DNA of 64,000 nucleotides from Lachnospiraceae bacterium (lineage in GTDB: Bacteria > Bacillota > Clostridia > Lachnospirales > Lachnospiraceae). The stretch covers positions 1-64,000 of the forward strand of contig JAAVZL010000022.1 of NCBI GenBank assembly GCA_022791635.1, in the 5' to 3' direction. Under the pieces are notes generated by a model, which worked only from the letters and a program-made list of their open reading frames with translations, did not search any database and was not told where the DNA came from. Every line of letters begins with the position of its first letter. Positions within the stretch are counted from its first letter, which is position 1. The position numbers and the translations under genes are program-made. This document shows, piece by piece, positions 51,324-60,369 of this stretch.

Positions 51324-53435
51324 TTAGATAGAACTTACATTCATATCCACATTCCCGCTAATACCATCTACCTGTCCCTTAGAAGTATTCTGCCAAATAT
51401 CATAACGCCCGCCATAAGTACACTTGCTGGCATACTGAGCCACCCAAATACGATAGCTGCCCGGGAACTGAGAGGGACTTAAGTGCTCCGAGAACCAGTT
51501 CTTGCTGGCGTAAACCATAGGAGTATGACCGGCATTCGCCACCGTATTACAGAAAGCAATGGTAATCCGAGTTCTGTCCGCCTTAGAAAGACCGTCCGCA
51601 CGCCCCCGGCCACCTGCCGCATACTCACTGTCAATGGCGATAGGCATATTGATCCCGTAACGGTTCGCCAACTTCACAGCCATACTGGCCTCCTCCACGG
51701 CCTCTGCCTCCGTAATAGCCTGGCTGAAGAAATAAACGCCAACCCGCAGTCCCGCTGCCTTCGCTCCGGTAATATGAGAAGCATACATAGGATCCTCCAC
51801 CAACACACCAGAACCATAGCCACGATATCCGCAGCGAATAATCACAAAGTTAATTCCCGCATTCTTTACCTTCTGCCAGTTAATATTCTTCTGGTACTTA
51901 GACACATCAATTCCGATGGTGCCGGAGCGGATACCCTCACTGCTGAAGGTATACTGAATACCCTGGATAATCTGTGTACCGGTAACCTTATTGCCTTCCT
52001 TGTCAAAGAAGTAGGTAGCATTGTCAATCGTCTGCCATCCTGTATACTTATATGTACCGGTGCCCTCCATAATAGGCGCACTTGTGGTATCATAAACAAT
52101 CTTTTCCGTGCTTGCCGCACCTACCAGGCTTGCCGCCCGATTCCGCACAAAAGCAATGGGAACCACTGTCTCATCCACAGTCGAAGGATCTGCTGCCGGC
52201 CCTCCCGCATCTGACGGCGCATTCTGTACCGGTGTATCCGGTGTATTCGGAGTCTCAGCAGGCGGTGTCTCAACCGGCGGCGTCACCTGGAAATTCGGAT
52301 CCTTCTCCGTACAGCCCGGATTGGTACACTGCCCCGTTGCCGGGTCAAACTTATGTCCCAATGCCGGAATCGGCTCCGAAGCATTGCCGCAGCTGCAGGT
52401 CTTTTCACCGGGAGCCGTACAGGTAGGCGCCTTTGTCTCCTTGAGCTCATGCACATGAGGAGCCTGATAATTGGGATCCGCTCCGCCGCAGACAGAACAC
52501 TTTCCGTCCTTATATGTATGCTCCTTAAGAGGAAGGGCCTCCGTCCTCGTATCCCCGCACTTACTGCAGGTAGAGGTCTTGCTTCCTGCCGTCGTACAGG
52601 TAGACTCCACCACCTTGTCCGTATACTCATGGGTGCATACCATAGCTGCGCCGCAGCGATCGCACTTCCCGTCCCCATTGTCATCCCTGTGATGCTTGGC
52701 CGGCTCACTGATGATCCGCTCATACATGGGAGTCCCGTACTCGTCCAGCTTCTGCTGCATAATCTCCGTCTTGGTGGACTCCACATACTCCACCGTATCC
52801 GTCATTACCGTAGCAGTCCCCGCATCGCTGTTGCCCGTAGTGTTGGAATCCTCCTTGGCCACATTGATCTCGCTTTCCTTCTTGATCTCATCTGTGACAT
52901 CCACCACCTTGTACTCGATGTTGGCCTTCACCTCCGCCGTGATATCCTTCGGCGCACTGTAAGAGCCCGAGGCCTTCATGGAGACCGTACAGCTTCCCGG
53001 CGTCATATTCTTAATGTAAATGATTCCGTCCTTATCCTCATCCTTATAGGACTGAGCTTTCTTATTGGAATCCGTCACCGTAATCTCAAACTGTGTTCCG
53101 GTAATCACCCGGTCATTCTTCTGATTAACGATCTTAACCTTCAGATCCTTATCCATGGACGTGGCCTTCAGCACAACCGGAATGGACTTCTCATCCACCA
53201 CAGCCACCTGGGTGTTGTCCCCGTCCATCCTTGTGAGCTCAGCCATATAGGACTTATTCATGGAAAGTCCAATAACGCTGACCTCTTCCTCCACCGGTGC
53301 CTCTACATCGTCCATTCCCAGATCCGTTACCGTAGGAATCATATCCTCCGTCACCTGCGGCCGGATACAACCGCTGAGCATGGACACTGCCAGAATCGCG
53401 GAAAGGCCAAGCGCCCAAAATCGTTTTTTCTTCAT
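51324..53435 (-). CDS. Modular GH25 lysozyme lipoprotein
   Basis: 703 residues from MKKKRFWALG, with GAGGAG upstream. Order: lipoprotein signal (SMLSGC), a beta-rich region (about 60-180, with a Cna-like segment TPGSCTVSMKASGSY), and a series of Cys-pair modules of the form H-E-x(n)-TC-x-x-x-G-x-K-x-x-x-C-x-x-CG (about 260-395). A Pro/Thr-rich linker, cell-wall-binding repeats (about 455-505: GWQTIDNATYFFDKEG) and a C-terminal GH25 muramidase (508-703) follow, with GIDVSKYQ and the catalytic IAIDSEY. It cleaves peptidoglycan at the cell surface. Single gene with its own promoter. Confidence 0.92.
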   Translation of the reverse strand: MKKKRFWALGLSAILAVSMLSGCIRPQVTEDMIPTVTDLGMDDVEAPVEEEVSVIGLSMNKSYMAELTRMDGDNTQVAVVDEKSIPVVLKATSMDKDLKVKIVNQKNDRVITGTQFEITVTDSNKKAQSYKDEDKDGIIYIKNMTPGSCTVSMKASGSYSAPKDITAEVKANIEYKVVDVTDEIKKESEINVAKEDSNTTGNSDAGTATVMTDTVEYVESTKTEIMQQKLDEYGTPMYERIISEPAKHHRDDNGDGKCDRCGAAMVCTHEYTDKVVESTCTTAGSKTSTCSKCGDTRTEALPLKEHTYKDGKCSVCGGADPNYQAPHVHELKETKAPTCTAPGEKTCSCGNASEPIPALGHKFDPATGQCTNPGCTEKDPNFQVTPPVETPPAETPNTPDTPVQNAPSDAGGPAADPSTVDETVVPIAFVRNRAASLVGAASTEKIVYDTTSAPIMEGTGTYKYTGWQTIDNATYFFDKEGNKVTGTQIIQGIQYTFSSEGIRSGTIGIDVSKYQKNINWQKVKNAGINFVIIRCGYRGYGSGVLVEDPMYASHITGAKAAGLRVGVYFFSQAITEAEAVEEASMAVKLANRYGINMPIAIDSEYAAGGRGRADGLSKADRTRITIAFCNTVANAGHTPMVYASKNWFSEHLSPSQFPGSYRIWVAQYASKCTYGGRYDIWQNTSKGQVDGISGNVDMNVSSI

Positions 53436-53491
53436 ATCCCTTCTCCTCATATGCTTTCGTACACCCATAAACTTTTGTTAACAGTAGTCTA

Positions 53492-53520
53492 AGTATAACA
53501 CCCTTTTTTTTGCATTTCAA
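53492..53520 (-). promoter_or_regulatory. Promoter of the lysozyme gene
   Basis: On the minus strand TTGAAA (53515-53520), 17 bases, TATACT (53492-53497), about 57 bases upstream of the ATG. Confidence 0.7.
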
Positions 53521-53545
53521 CTGTTTACATAAAAAAATTTGCAAC

Positions 53546-53580
53546 AAAAAATGGGATATTTTCAAGGATATCCCATTTTT
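53546..53580 (-). terminator. Terminator of the first PpiC lipoprotein gene
   Basis: AAAAATGGGATAT pairs with ATATCCCATTTTT around nine bases and is followed by T-rich sequence on the minus strand, about 70 bases past the stop at 53649. Confidence 0.8.
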
Positions 53581-53648
53581 ATGACATTTCTTTTGTAATT
53601 TCTTTAATATTTCCTTAATTTTTCTGTAATATTTCAAACAAGCTCTTT

Positions 53649-54674
53649 TTACTGCTCCATCTTCAGCACAAAGGTCTGGCCAAACTCAAGCTTTGCCAGC
53701 GCCTCGTCCACCGTGGTAAAGGTATGAGCCGCCTTAAGCTCCTCGCACTTTTCATTGTAAAGGGTATCCCGCCGCTGGCTCACAATGGTCTCCTTCTGAC
53801 TGTCCGTAGCCTCCTGGTCAAAGGTGCTGATCATCTGCACGGCATAGTAGCCGCTCTCCGCCTCAATAAGCTCCGCAAATTCTCCGTCTTTTAGCGCATC
53901 CGCCGCTGCCCGGACATTCTCCGCCGGGGAAGTGCTGTCCGCTCCGTAGGTAATGGTATTGGCCGTAATGTTCTCCTTGCCCTCTGCGGCTGCGATCAAA
54001 TCCTTGCTCTCCTTCGCCTCATCCAGCACTGCCTGAAGAGCCGCCTTCTTCTCGGCCTTCTCCTCGTCGGTCAGGGGGATGGCATTGCCCTCGCTGTCCG
54101 TCCCCGTCCCCGTGGTGGCGATAAAGGCATAGGCAATCCGCTTCTGAGCCGCCTCCTCGTCGGTAACCTCTGTGTCCACATCTACGGTCAATGCGTCATA
54201 CATCTTGTTCTGGATGGTGAGAAGCATAAGCAGATGCTCTACGTCCGTCTGCTCCGCGCCCACGGCCTTCTTAAGCTGGGGGGAATTGCTATCCAGGAAT
54301 GTCTTCGCCGCCTCTGCAATAGCCTTCTGCTCGTCCTCGGTGAGGGCCACCTGATAATTGGGGGCCTCTGCCTCCAGCGTGTACAAAAGGTGGAATTCCT
54401 CCATCTGGCTCCTCTTGGCCGTATCTCCATAGACCTCTCCCGTGTCCGGCATCTCCTGCTGGTAAATGCCGCCTCCAAGCATGCTTCCGTAATAGGTCTC
54501 CATCTGGGCCTGCTGATAGCGCAGCATGAGGCTGAACTCTCCCAGTCTTATATTGGTGGTCTCATCCAGAACCGCAACGGTCTCGGCGGGATTAAGGCTG
54601 CTTCCGGAGCAGCCGGTCAGCACAAAGGCCAGTACAAATATGAGAGATAAGATCCTGCTTGTCCTCTTCTTCAT
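53649..54674 (-). CDS. Extracytoplasmic peptidyl-prolyl isomerase-like lipoprotein
   Basis: 341 residues. The lipobox is FVLTGC. The helical N-terminal half resembles the SurA/PrsA chaperone region (LTEDEQKAIAEAAKTFLD); the parvulin-like part (about 175-290) contains TANTITYGADSTS and KDGEFAELIEAESGYYAVQMIS, the last of which is the typical end of PpiC domains. It helps fold secreted proteins on the outer face of the membrane. A paralogue with the same layout is encoded just upstream. Confidence 0.88.
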   Translation of the reverse strand: MKKRTSRILSLIFVLAFVLTGCSGSSLNPAETVAVLDETTNIRLGEFSLMLRYQQAQMETYYGSMLGGGIYQQEMPDTGEVYGDTAKRSQMEEFHLLYTLEAEAPNYQVALTEDEQKAIAEAAKTFLDSNSPQLKKAVGAEQTDVEHLLMLLTIQNKMYDALTVDVDTEVTDEEAAQKRIAYAFIATTGTGTDSEGNAIPLTDEEKAEKKAALQAVLDEAKESKDLIAAAEGKENITANTITYGADSTSPAENVRAAADALKDGEFAELIEAESGYYAVQMISTFDQEATDSQKETIVSQRRDTLYNEKCEELKAAHTFTTVDEALAKLEFGQTFVLKMEQ

Positions 54675-54748
54675 TTTCTTTGTCTACCTTTCATTTTTCC
54701 GAAGCCCTTTTTGCTTTCCCTGTGGGCCTCTGTATTTGCTCTTTGTCC

Positions 54749-54777
54749 ATTATAATCCGTTTTTTTCCCGTAGGCAA
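54749..54777 (-). promoter_or_regulatory. Promoter between the two PpiC genes
   Basis: On the minus strand TTGCCT (54772-54777), 17 bases, TATAAT (54749-54754), 75 bases upstream of the first PpiC gene. It lies downstream of repeat A4, so this gene can be expressed independently of the mfd operon. Confidence 0.65.
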
Positions 54778-54837
54778 GGATTCTTTTTGGGAGACACAAA
54801 ACTTTCACGGCTTTCACGGCTTTGGCTGTTGTGGAGA

Positions 54838-55056
54838 CAGACGGGTGGCAGAGACGCAGGCAGAGAGGCTTTTCCATATCGGTGCTCGGACGGTTCACGA
54901 ACATACCGTCTGCTTTGGACGGACATCACCTTGAAGTTTTGAGAAAGAAATTTATATTTTAAGGAAATGTCCGCCCAAAGCAGACAGCATGTTCGTGAAC
55001 AGCCGGACACCTGATATTGGAAAAGCCTCTCTGCCTGCGTCTCTGTCACCCGTCTG
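54838..55056 (+). repeat. Long inverted repeat, family A copy 4, overlapping a coding end
   Basis: 219 bp. The outer stem CAGACGGGTG-x-CAGAGACG and its complement carry one mismatch; the sequence is unlike the other copies. The inner arms keep CTTTTCCATATC, TCGGACGG, and CAGACAG, GCCGGACAC. The middle stem reads CGAACAT/ATGTTCG. The right arm reaches 11 bases into the second PpiC gene and supplies its last codons and stop. The loop is AT-rich, about 35 bases. Confidence 0.85.
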
Positions 55057-56089
55057 TCTGTGCAGGAACCGGCTTTGTAATGAGCCCCTCCAGGCGGACC
55101 TCGTCCCAGACCTCCTCTATGATTTCAAGAGGCGTCTCCTCTCCCCAGGCCTTTAGCATCTCATCACAGTAGTTTTCCCGGGCCAGGAATTTAAGCTCCT
55201 CAAGCCGTTCCATGGAGGCCTCTTCTTCGTAATCCGATACCCGCTGTACAATATAGTAGCCCTCCTGCGTCTCAATGATATCGGAAATGCCGCCCAGGGG
55301 AAGCTCCCTGGCTGTCTGAGCCACCAGCTCGTGGGCGCCTCCGTCCGTGTCATCGCTAAAATACACGTCAATCACCGTGTGGGAGATCTCTTCTCCTGCC
55401 GCTGTGATATCGGAAAGCTCCTGCGCCCGCAGGGCGAAGCGCTCTGCATCCTCCCGTATCCGGATAAGCTCTTCCTCCGTGAAGGGCGTCTGATTCCCTT
55501 CCACATCATAGGTCCCTGTAACAGAGAAGAGGCAGTAGGTCAATTTTCCCACCCTGGCCTCATCTTCGCCGATATCCGGCTCATACGAATCCTTAAGGGC
55601 TTGGGCTGTCTTTGCGGCCTGTTCATTGTAGGTCAGAAACCGCTCCACCGACTCCCTGGTTGCGCCTGCCGCTTCAAGAACCGCCGGGGTATTGTCCTCT
55701 ATAAAGGCCGCCGCCCGTCTGGCGATGGTCTTTCTCTCCTCCTTGTCAAGTTCCGCCCCATATTCCTTTGCATGGACGCAGAGAAGATGGATCTCTGTCA
55801 GGGTATCCATCACATCCTGCTTGAGAGCCTCCTCCATGGTGCTGGCCGTGCTCTCTCCGAACATGGGCTTGCTCTGCCACAGATCCTCTCCGTAGGAATC
55901 GGAATAGCTAAGCTCCCACTGCTCCTGGAGCATCCTGGTATAAAATACAGCCTCCTCAAGGTCGATGGTCTCCTCCCCAAGCCTGGCTACCGGCGTGCCG
56001 GAGGCTTTTCCTCCTTTGCAGCCCAGAAGGCCTCCTGCCAGACACAGAATAAGAAACAGCCCCAAAGCCCCTCTCATTTTCCTCCTCAT
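55046..56089 (-). CDS. Peptidyl-prolyl isomerase-like lipoprotein in the mfd operon
   Basis: 347 residues with lipobox LAGGLLGC, helical chaperone-like N-terminal half (LDKEERKTIARRAAAFIEDN) and a PpiC-type part ending in ISDIIETQEGYYIVQRVSDY. Paralogous to the neighbouring PpiC lipoprotein. Its start overlaps the mfd stop by four bases, so it is translated with pth and mfd. The last residues (PAQTDG and stop) are encoded by the outer arm of repeat A4, a sign that the element inserted at, or shaped, the gene's end. Confidence 0.88.
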   Translation of the reverse strand: MRRKMRGALGLFLILCLAGGLLGCKGGKASGTPVARLGEETIDLEEAVFYTRMLQEQWELSYSDSYGEDLWQSKPMFGESTASTMEEALKQDVMDTLTEIHLLCVHAKEYGAELDKEERKTIARRAAAFIEDNTPAVLEAAGATRESVERFLTYNEQAAKTAQALKDSYEPDIGEDEARVGKLTYCLFSVTGTYDVEGNQTPFTEEELIRIREDAERFALRAQELSDITAAGEEISHTVIDVYFSDDTDGGAHELVAQTARELPLGGISDIIETQEGYYIVQRVSDYEEEASMERLEELKFLARENYCDEMLKAWGEETPLEIIEEVWDEVRLEGLITKPVPAQTDG

Positions 56090-59000
56090 TGGTTCTCTTC
56101 CTCCCTAAGAGCCTGCATTTCCTCCAGAAGGGATCCCACAAGCTCCAGAATATTTTCCTCCTCCCGGCTGTTTTTCACCCTGCGATAGAGAAAGCTGGGC
56201 TTCTCGCCGGTTAAGAATCTCATCCGCCCTCCAAAGCGACCGATAAACTCCGGGAACCGGGCGGGACTAAGCCTGGCCTTCTCGTAGAGATATAAGCGGA
56301 TCTCCTCGGGCCGCTCCGTAATTTCCTTCACATAGACCTGGTGAGCCTTTACCTTAAGGTCCGCCACTGCCAGAAGATTGAGCACGGATTTGGGCGGATC
56401 TCCGAAGCGATCCAGAAGCTCCTCCAGCATATCCTCGCACTCCTCCCCGGATTCAATGCCGGCAATCCGCTTGTAGATGTCAAGCTTCTGGCTCTCACTG
56501 CGGATGTAGGTATCGGGAATGTAAGCGTCCAGCTCCACATCCACCAGGGTCTGGAACTCCTCCTCGGATACGGGGAGGCCCTTTTGCTTCTTCACCGCTT
56601 CGTTGAGCATTTTGCAGTAGAGATCGTAGCCCACGGCCTGCATGTGTCCGTGCTGCTGGGCGCCCAGAAGATTGCCTGCTCCCCGAATTTCCAAATCCCG
56701 CATGGCGATCTTGAAGCCGCTTCCCAGCTCCGTAAACTCCCGGATGGCCCCCAGACGCTTCTCCGCCACCTCCTTGAGCATTTTGTTTCTCCGGTACATG
56801 AGGAAGGCATAGGCGGTCCGGTTGGACCGGCCCACCCGCCCACGCAGCTGATAGAGCTGGGAGAGGCCCATATTGTCTGCGTCGTGAATGATCATGGTAT
56901 TCACATTGGAAATGTCAAGTCCCGTCTCAATGATGGTGGTGGATACCAGCACGTCAATGTCGCCGGCAATAAAATCATACATGATGCGCTCTAATTCCTG
57001 CTCCCGCATCTGCCCGTGGGCAAAGACCACATTTGCCTCTGGAACCAGCTTTGCCAGCTGGGCGGTGATCTCCACGATGGTGTTCACCCGGTTGTACACG
57101 TAGTAGACCTGTCCGCCTCTTCCCAGCTCCCGGCTGATGGCCGCCCGGACCATCTCTTCGTCGTACTCCATCACATAGGTCTGAATGGGCACCCGATCCT
57201 GAGGAGCCTCCTCCAGCACGCTCATATCCCGGATTCCGATGAGGCTCATATGAAGGGTACGGGGAATGGGGGTGGCTGTTAGGGTGAGCACATCCACATT
57301 TTCCCTAAGCTTCTTGATCTTTTCCTTATGCGCCACTCCGAAGCGCTGCTCCTCATCAATGATCAGAAGTCCCAGATCTTTGAACACAACGTCTGCCGAC
57401 AGCACCCGGTGGGTGCCGATGATAATGTCCACCAGACCCTTTTTCAGATCCGTGACGGTCTTTTTCTGCTCTGTGGCCGTCCGAAACCGGGACAGCATAT
57501 CCACCCGCACGGGAAACTCCTTCATCCGCTGGACAAAAGTGTTGTAATGCTGCTGGGCCAGAATAGTGGTAGGCACCAGGTACACCACCTGCTTATTCTC
57601 CTGCACGGCCTTGAAGGCCGCCCGAATGGCAATCTCCGTCTTTCCGTAGCCTACGTCCCCGCAGATCAGCCGATCCATGATCCGGCTGCTCTCCATATCC
57701 TGCTTCACCGCCTCAATGGCAAGCTGCTGATCTAACGTCTCCTCAAAGGGAAACAGTTCCTCAAACTCTCTCTGCCAGACCGTATCCGGCCCGTACACGT
57801 AGCCGGCCTTTTCCTGGCGGGCCGCATAGAGCTCCACCAAATCTCTGGCAATCTCCTGAACGGCGCCCCGGACCTTTGTCTTGGTCTTTCCCCACTCGCT
57901 TCCTCCCAGGCGGTTGAGCTTGGGCTTTCTGGCATCGGAGCCGGCGTACTTCTGTATCATTTCCAGCTGGGTCGCCAGAATATAGAGGTTGCCGCCCTTG
58001 GCATACTCGATCTTGATGTAATCCTTCATGATCTTGTCTACCTCTACCTTCTCAATGCCCCGGTAGATGCCAAGACCATGGTTCTCATGGACCACATAGT
58101 CCCCGATGCTAAGCTCGGAAAAGCTCTGAATCTTCTGACCCTCATAGGTTTTATGGCGCTTGCGCTTCTTCTTTTCCCGGCCAAAAATATCCGTCTCGGA
58201 AATCACAGCAAACTTCACCATAGGATATTCATAACCCCTGTGAATGCTGCCATGCACCACCATAATTTCCGTTCCCTGCACAACGCGGTCCGGATCCTCG
58301 CTGTAGAAGCTGTTAAGCTCCTCCGCCTGGAGATCTGCCGCTAGGCGCCTGGCTCTTGTTCCCGAAGCGCACATCAGCACCACGGCATACTTCTCCCGCT
58401 TCCACCGCTTTAAATCCTTCACCAAAAGCTCAAAGCTGTTGTTGTAGGGGTTGATGGATCTGGCCTCAATCTGATATCTGCCTGTAATATCAAAGGAAGG
58501 AGCTTTCTGCTCCAGCATAGAGAGGGCCACACAGTTCCTTCCGTTCAGCCTTGCGGCCGTCTCCCCTGCGCCGTAGAGAAGCCTCGCCTCCTCCGGAAGG
58601 GCCTCTCCCTTTTCCGCCCGGTTTGCCAGACTTTCCCGAAATTCCGTCTCCACCGCAGCTCCCTTTTCCAGAAGCCGTCCGGGCTCATCCAGAAAAAAAA
58701 CGCTTTTTTCCGGCGGAAAGTAATCCAGGAAACTTACGGCCTCCTCCTCTTTCCCCGGAATCGGCTCTGCCGCCGGATAGATAACGATCTCACCAAGATT
58801 CTCAATGGAGCGCTGGCTTTCCACGTCAAAGCTCCGGATGGAGTCCACCTCATCGTCCCAAAGCTCAATTCTCCAGGGATTCTCCTCCGTGAGGCTGTAG
58901 ATATCCACAATCCCGCCCCGGATGGCAAACTGCCCGGGGGCGTCCACCTGTCCGGTCCGCTCATATCCCAGACGGCTTAGACGCGCACTTAAGGCCTTGG

Positions 59001-59439
59001 TCTCTATAAGACTCTCCGTTCCAATGGAAAGCAGAGCATCCTTAACCTGCTTTAAGGGCTTTAATCGGTCCATACCCCCGTCAAAGGTGGTGATCACCGT
59101 AAGCTCACCTTGGGTAAGCAAAGCCTTAAGAGCCCGGATGCGCTGCTGCACCAGAAGATTTCCCTGAATATCCGCATGAAAAAAGAGGAAATCCTTTGCC
59201 TGATAGAGGATGGCCCCTTTATCCAGGTAGCGGCAGTCCTCATAGATTTCCTTTGCTTTCTGCTCACTGTAGGTGAGAATGATCCGATAGGGAAAATCCT
59301 GTGCCAGGCTTAATGCCATATGCACCTTCTGGGAATCCATGCAGCCGGACAGCTGCAGCACTCCCCGGTTCTTCTTTAATTTTCCCCGGATTTCCTCATA
59401 TGCACTTAAGTTCTTTAACGGCTCCAGAAAGGCTTTCAT
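56086..59439 (-). CDS. mfd: Transcription-repair coupling factor
   Basis: 1117 residues. Mfd removes RNA polymerase stalled at lesions and recruits UvrA. Order: a UvrB-like N-terminal module (1-330), the RNA-polymerase-interacting domain (about 440-520: SIGDYVVHENHGLGIYRG), the SF2 translocase (about 550-930) with GDVGYGKTEIAIRAAF, the DEEQ box in IIDEEQRFGV and QLRGRVGRSNRTAYAF, and the C-terminal TRCF regulatory domain (about 970-1090). Start and stop overlap both neighbours by four bases each, so pth-mfd-PpiC is a coupled operon. Confidence 0.97.
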   Translation of the reverse strand: MKAFLEPLKNLSAYEEIRGKLKKNRGVLQLSGCMDSQKVHMALSLAQDFPYRIILTYSEQKAKEIYEDCRYLDKGAILYQAKDFLFFHADIQGNLLVQQRIRALKALLTQGELTVITTFDGGMDRLKPLKQVKDALLSIGTESLIETKALSARLSRLGYERTGQVDAPGQFAIRGGIVDIYSLTEENPWRIELWDDEVDSIRSFDVESQRSIENLGEIVIYPAAEPIPGKEEEAVSFLDYFPPEKSVFFLDEPGRLLEKGAAVETEFRESLANRAEKGEALPEEARLLYGAGETAARLNGRNCVALSMLEQKAPSFDITGRYQIEARSINPYNNSFELLVKDLKRWKREKYAVVLMCASGTRARRLAADLQAEELNSFYSEDPDRVVQGTEIMVVHGSIHRGYEYPMVKFAVISETDIFGREKKKRKRHKTYEGQKIQSFSELSIGDYVVHENHGLGIYRGIEKVEVDKIMKDYIKIEYAKGGNLYILATQLEMIQKYAGSDARKPKLNRLGGSEWGKTKTKVRGAVQEIARDLVELYAARQEKAGYVYGPDTVWQREFEELFPFEETLDQQLAIEAVKQDMESSRIMDRLICGDVGYGKTEIAIRAAFKAVQENKQVVYLVPTTILAQQHYNTFVQRMKEFPVRVDMLSRFRTATEQKKTVTDLKKGLVDIIIGTHRVLSADVVFKDLGLLIIDEEQRFGVAHKEKIKKLRENVDVLTLTATPIPRTLHMSLIGIRDMSVLEEAPQDRVPIQTYVMEYDEEMVRAAISRELGRGGQVYYVYNRVNTIVEITAQLAKLVPEANVVFAHGQMREQELERIMYDFIAGDIDVLVSTTIIETGLDISNVNTMIIHDADNMGLSQLYQLRGRVGRSNRTAYAFLMYRRNKMLKEVAEKRLGAIREFTELGSGFKIAMRDLEIRGAGNLLGAQQHGHMQAVGYDLYCKMLNEAVKKQKGLPVSEEEFQTLVDVELDAYIPDTYIRSESQKLDIYKRIAGIESGEECEDMLEELLDRFGDPPKSVLNLLAVADLKVKAHQVYVKEITERPEEIRLYLYEKARLSPARFPEFIGRFGGRMRFLTGEKPSFLYRRVKNSREEENILELVGSLLEEMQALREEENQ

Positions 59440-60014
59440 TCTTTTACAACCTTTTTATTATACTCATTCATGGCCGCATCCGTCTCTCCCTGCACCATAA
59501 GACGAACGGCCCCTGCAGCATGACCCATAGCCTCTTCCACCAGCGCCCGCTCCTCCTTAGGAAAACGGCCCAGCACATGGCCTATGAGATCCTGTCCCTC
59601 TGTTTTCGCTCCTGCTCCCACCCGAATCCGGGCAAACTCCTGAGTGCCCAGATGGGCAACGATATCCTTCATCCCATTGTGCCCCCCTGCGCTTCCCTTC
59701 TTTCGAATCCGCAGATTTCCGGGCGCCAGATCAATGTCATCATAAATAACAATCACATCCCTGGCCGGCTCCAGCTTATAGAAGTCAACCGCCTCCCGGA
59801 TACTGATTCCGCTCAGGTTCATAAAGGTCTGGGGCTTCAAAAGCAGAACCTTGCTCCCCTCTATAACGCCGGCCCCGCAGATCCCCTTAAACCTTTTGGT
59901 GCTCATACTAATATTATATTGATCCGCCAAAAGGTCAATTACATCAAATCCCAGATTATGGCGGGTATGCTCATATTTCTTTGTGGGATTTCCAAGCCCC
60001 GCAATCAGATACAT
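59436..60014 (-). CDS. pth: Peptidyl-tRNA hydrolase
   Basis: 192 residues from MYLIAGLGNPTKKYEHTRHNLGF, which contains the catalytic His; AAGGAG lies at normal distance. Other marks are YDDIDLAPGNLRIRKKGSAGGHNG (catalytic Asp and the tRNA-binding loop). It recycles peptidyl-tRNAs dropped by ribosomes. The order spoVG, pth, mfd mirrors Bacillus (pth is there called spoVC). 23 codons of open frame upstream carry no conserved residues and are left out. Confidence 0.96.
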   Translation of the reverse strand: MYLIAGLGNPTKKYEHTRHNLGFDVIDLLADQYNISMSTKRFKGICGAGVIEGSKVLLLKPQTFMNLSGISIREAVDFYKLEPARDVIVIYDDIDLAPGNLRIRKKGSAGGHNGMKDIVAHLGTQEFARIRVGAGAKTEGQDLIGHVLGRFPKEERALVEEAMGHAAGAVRLMVQGETDAAMNEYNKKVVKE

Positions 60015-60097
60015 CACAGCTCTCCTTCTACCAAAACGAGTTCTTTGCTTTCTTATACTACAGGAGATTTCCTTCTTTTGCAAGGTAAAAATCGGGT

Positions 60098-60271
60098 CTG
60101 CCGCAAAATAAGACAGCAGACTTTTCCGATATCCAGTGTCCGGCTGTTCGCGTACAGGCTGTCTGATATGGACGGATATTGCTTATGCAATGTCCGTACA
60201 GAGCAGACAGAATGTACGAGAACCGTCCGAACACAGGATATGGAAAAGGCTGCTGTCTTATTTTGCGGCAG
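60098..60271 (-). repeat. Long inverted repeat, family A copy 5
   Basis: 174 bp, same orientation and short-loop form as copy 3, between spoVG and pth. The outer stem CTGCCGCAAAATAAGACAGC pairs with its complement over about 22 bases, apart from one A/G difference further in. It is related to copy 1's outer stem (GCCGTAAAATAAGAC), showing that outer stems are variants and not unrelated. With the terminator at 60306 it fills the 355-base gap 60015-60369. Confidence 0.85.
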
Positions 60272-60305
60272 GTCCGTCACCCAGAGTATACGATGCATAA
60301 TACAA

Positions 60306-60335
60306 CAGGGATGCTGCCTCCAAGCAACATCCCTG
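60306..60335 (-). terminator. Hairpin after spoVG
   Basis: CAGGGATG (60306-60313) pairs with CATCCCTG (60328-60335), extended by TGC/GCA. The tail on the minus strand (TTGTATTATG) is only moderately T-rich. Confidence 0.6.
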
Positions 60336-60369
60336 CCATTCGTTCCTCATAACATATCTTTTATCCCTG

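Noticed and set aside
52300..52900. CRISPR-like or tandem DNA repeats in the lysozyme gene
   Set aside because: The periodic pattern is in protein modules with variable spacing; the DNA copies are diverged and coding.
54801..54822. Tandem CTTTCACGG repeat as an operator
   Set aside because: Only two short copies in a low-complexity stretch, not aligned with the promoter at 54749-54777.
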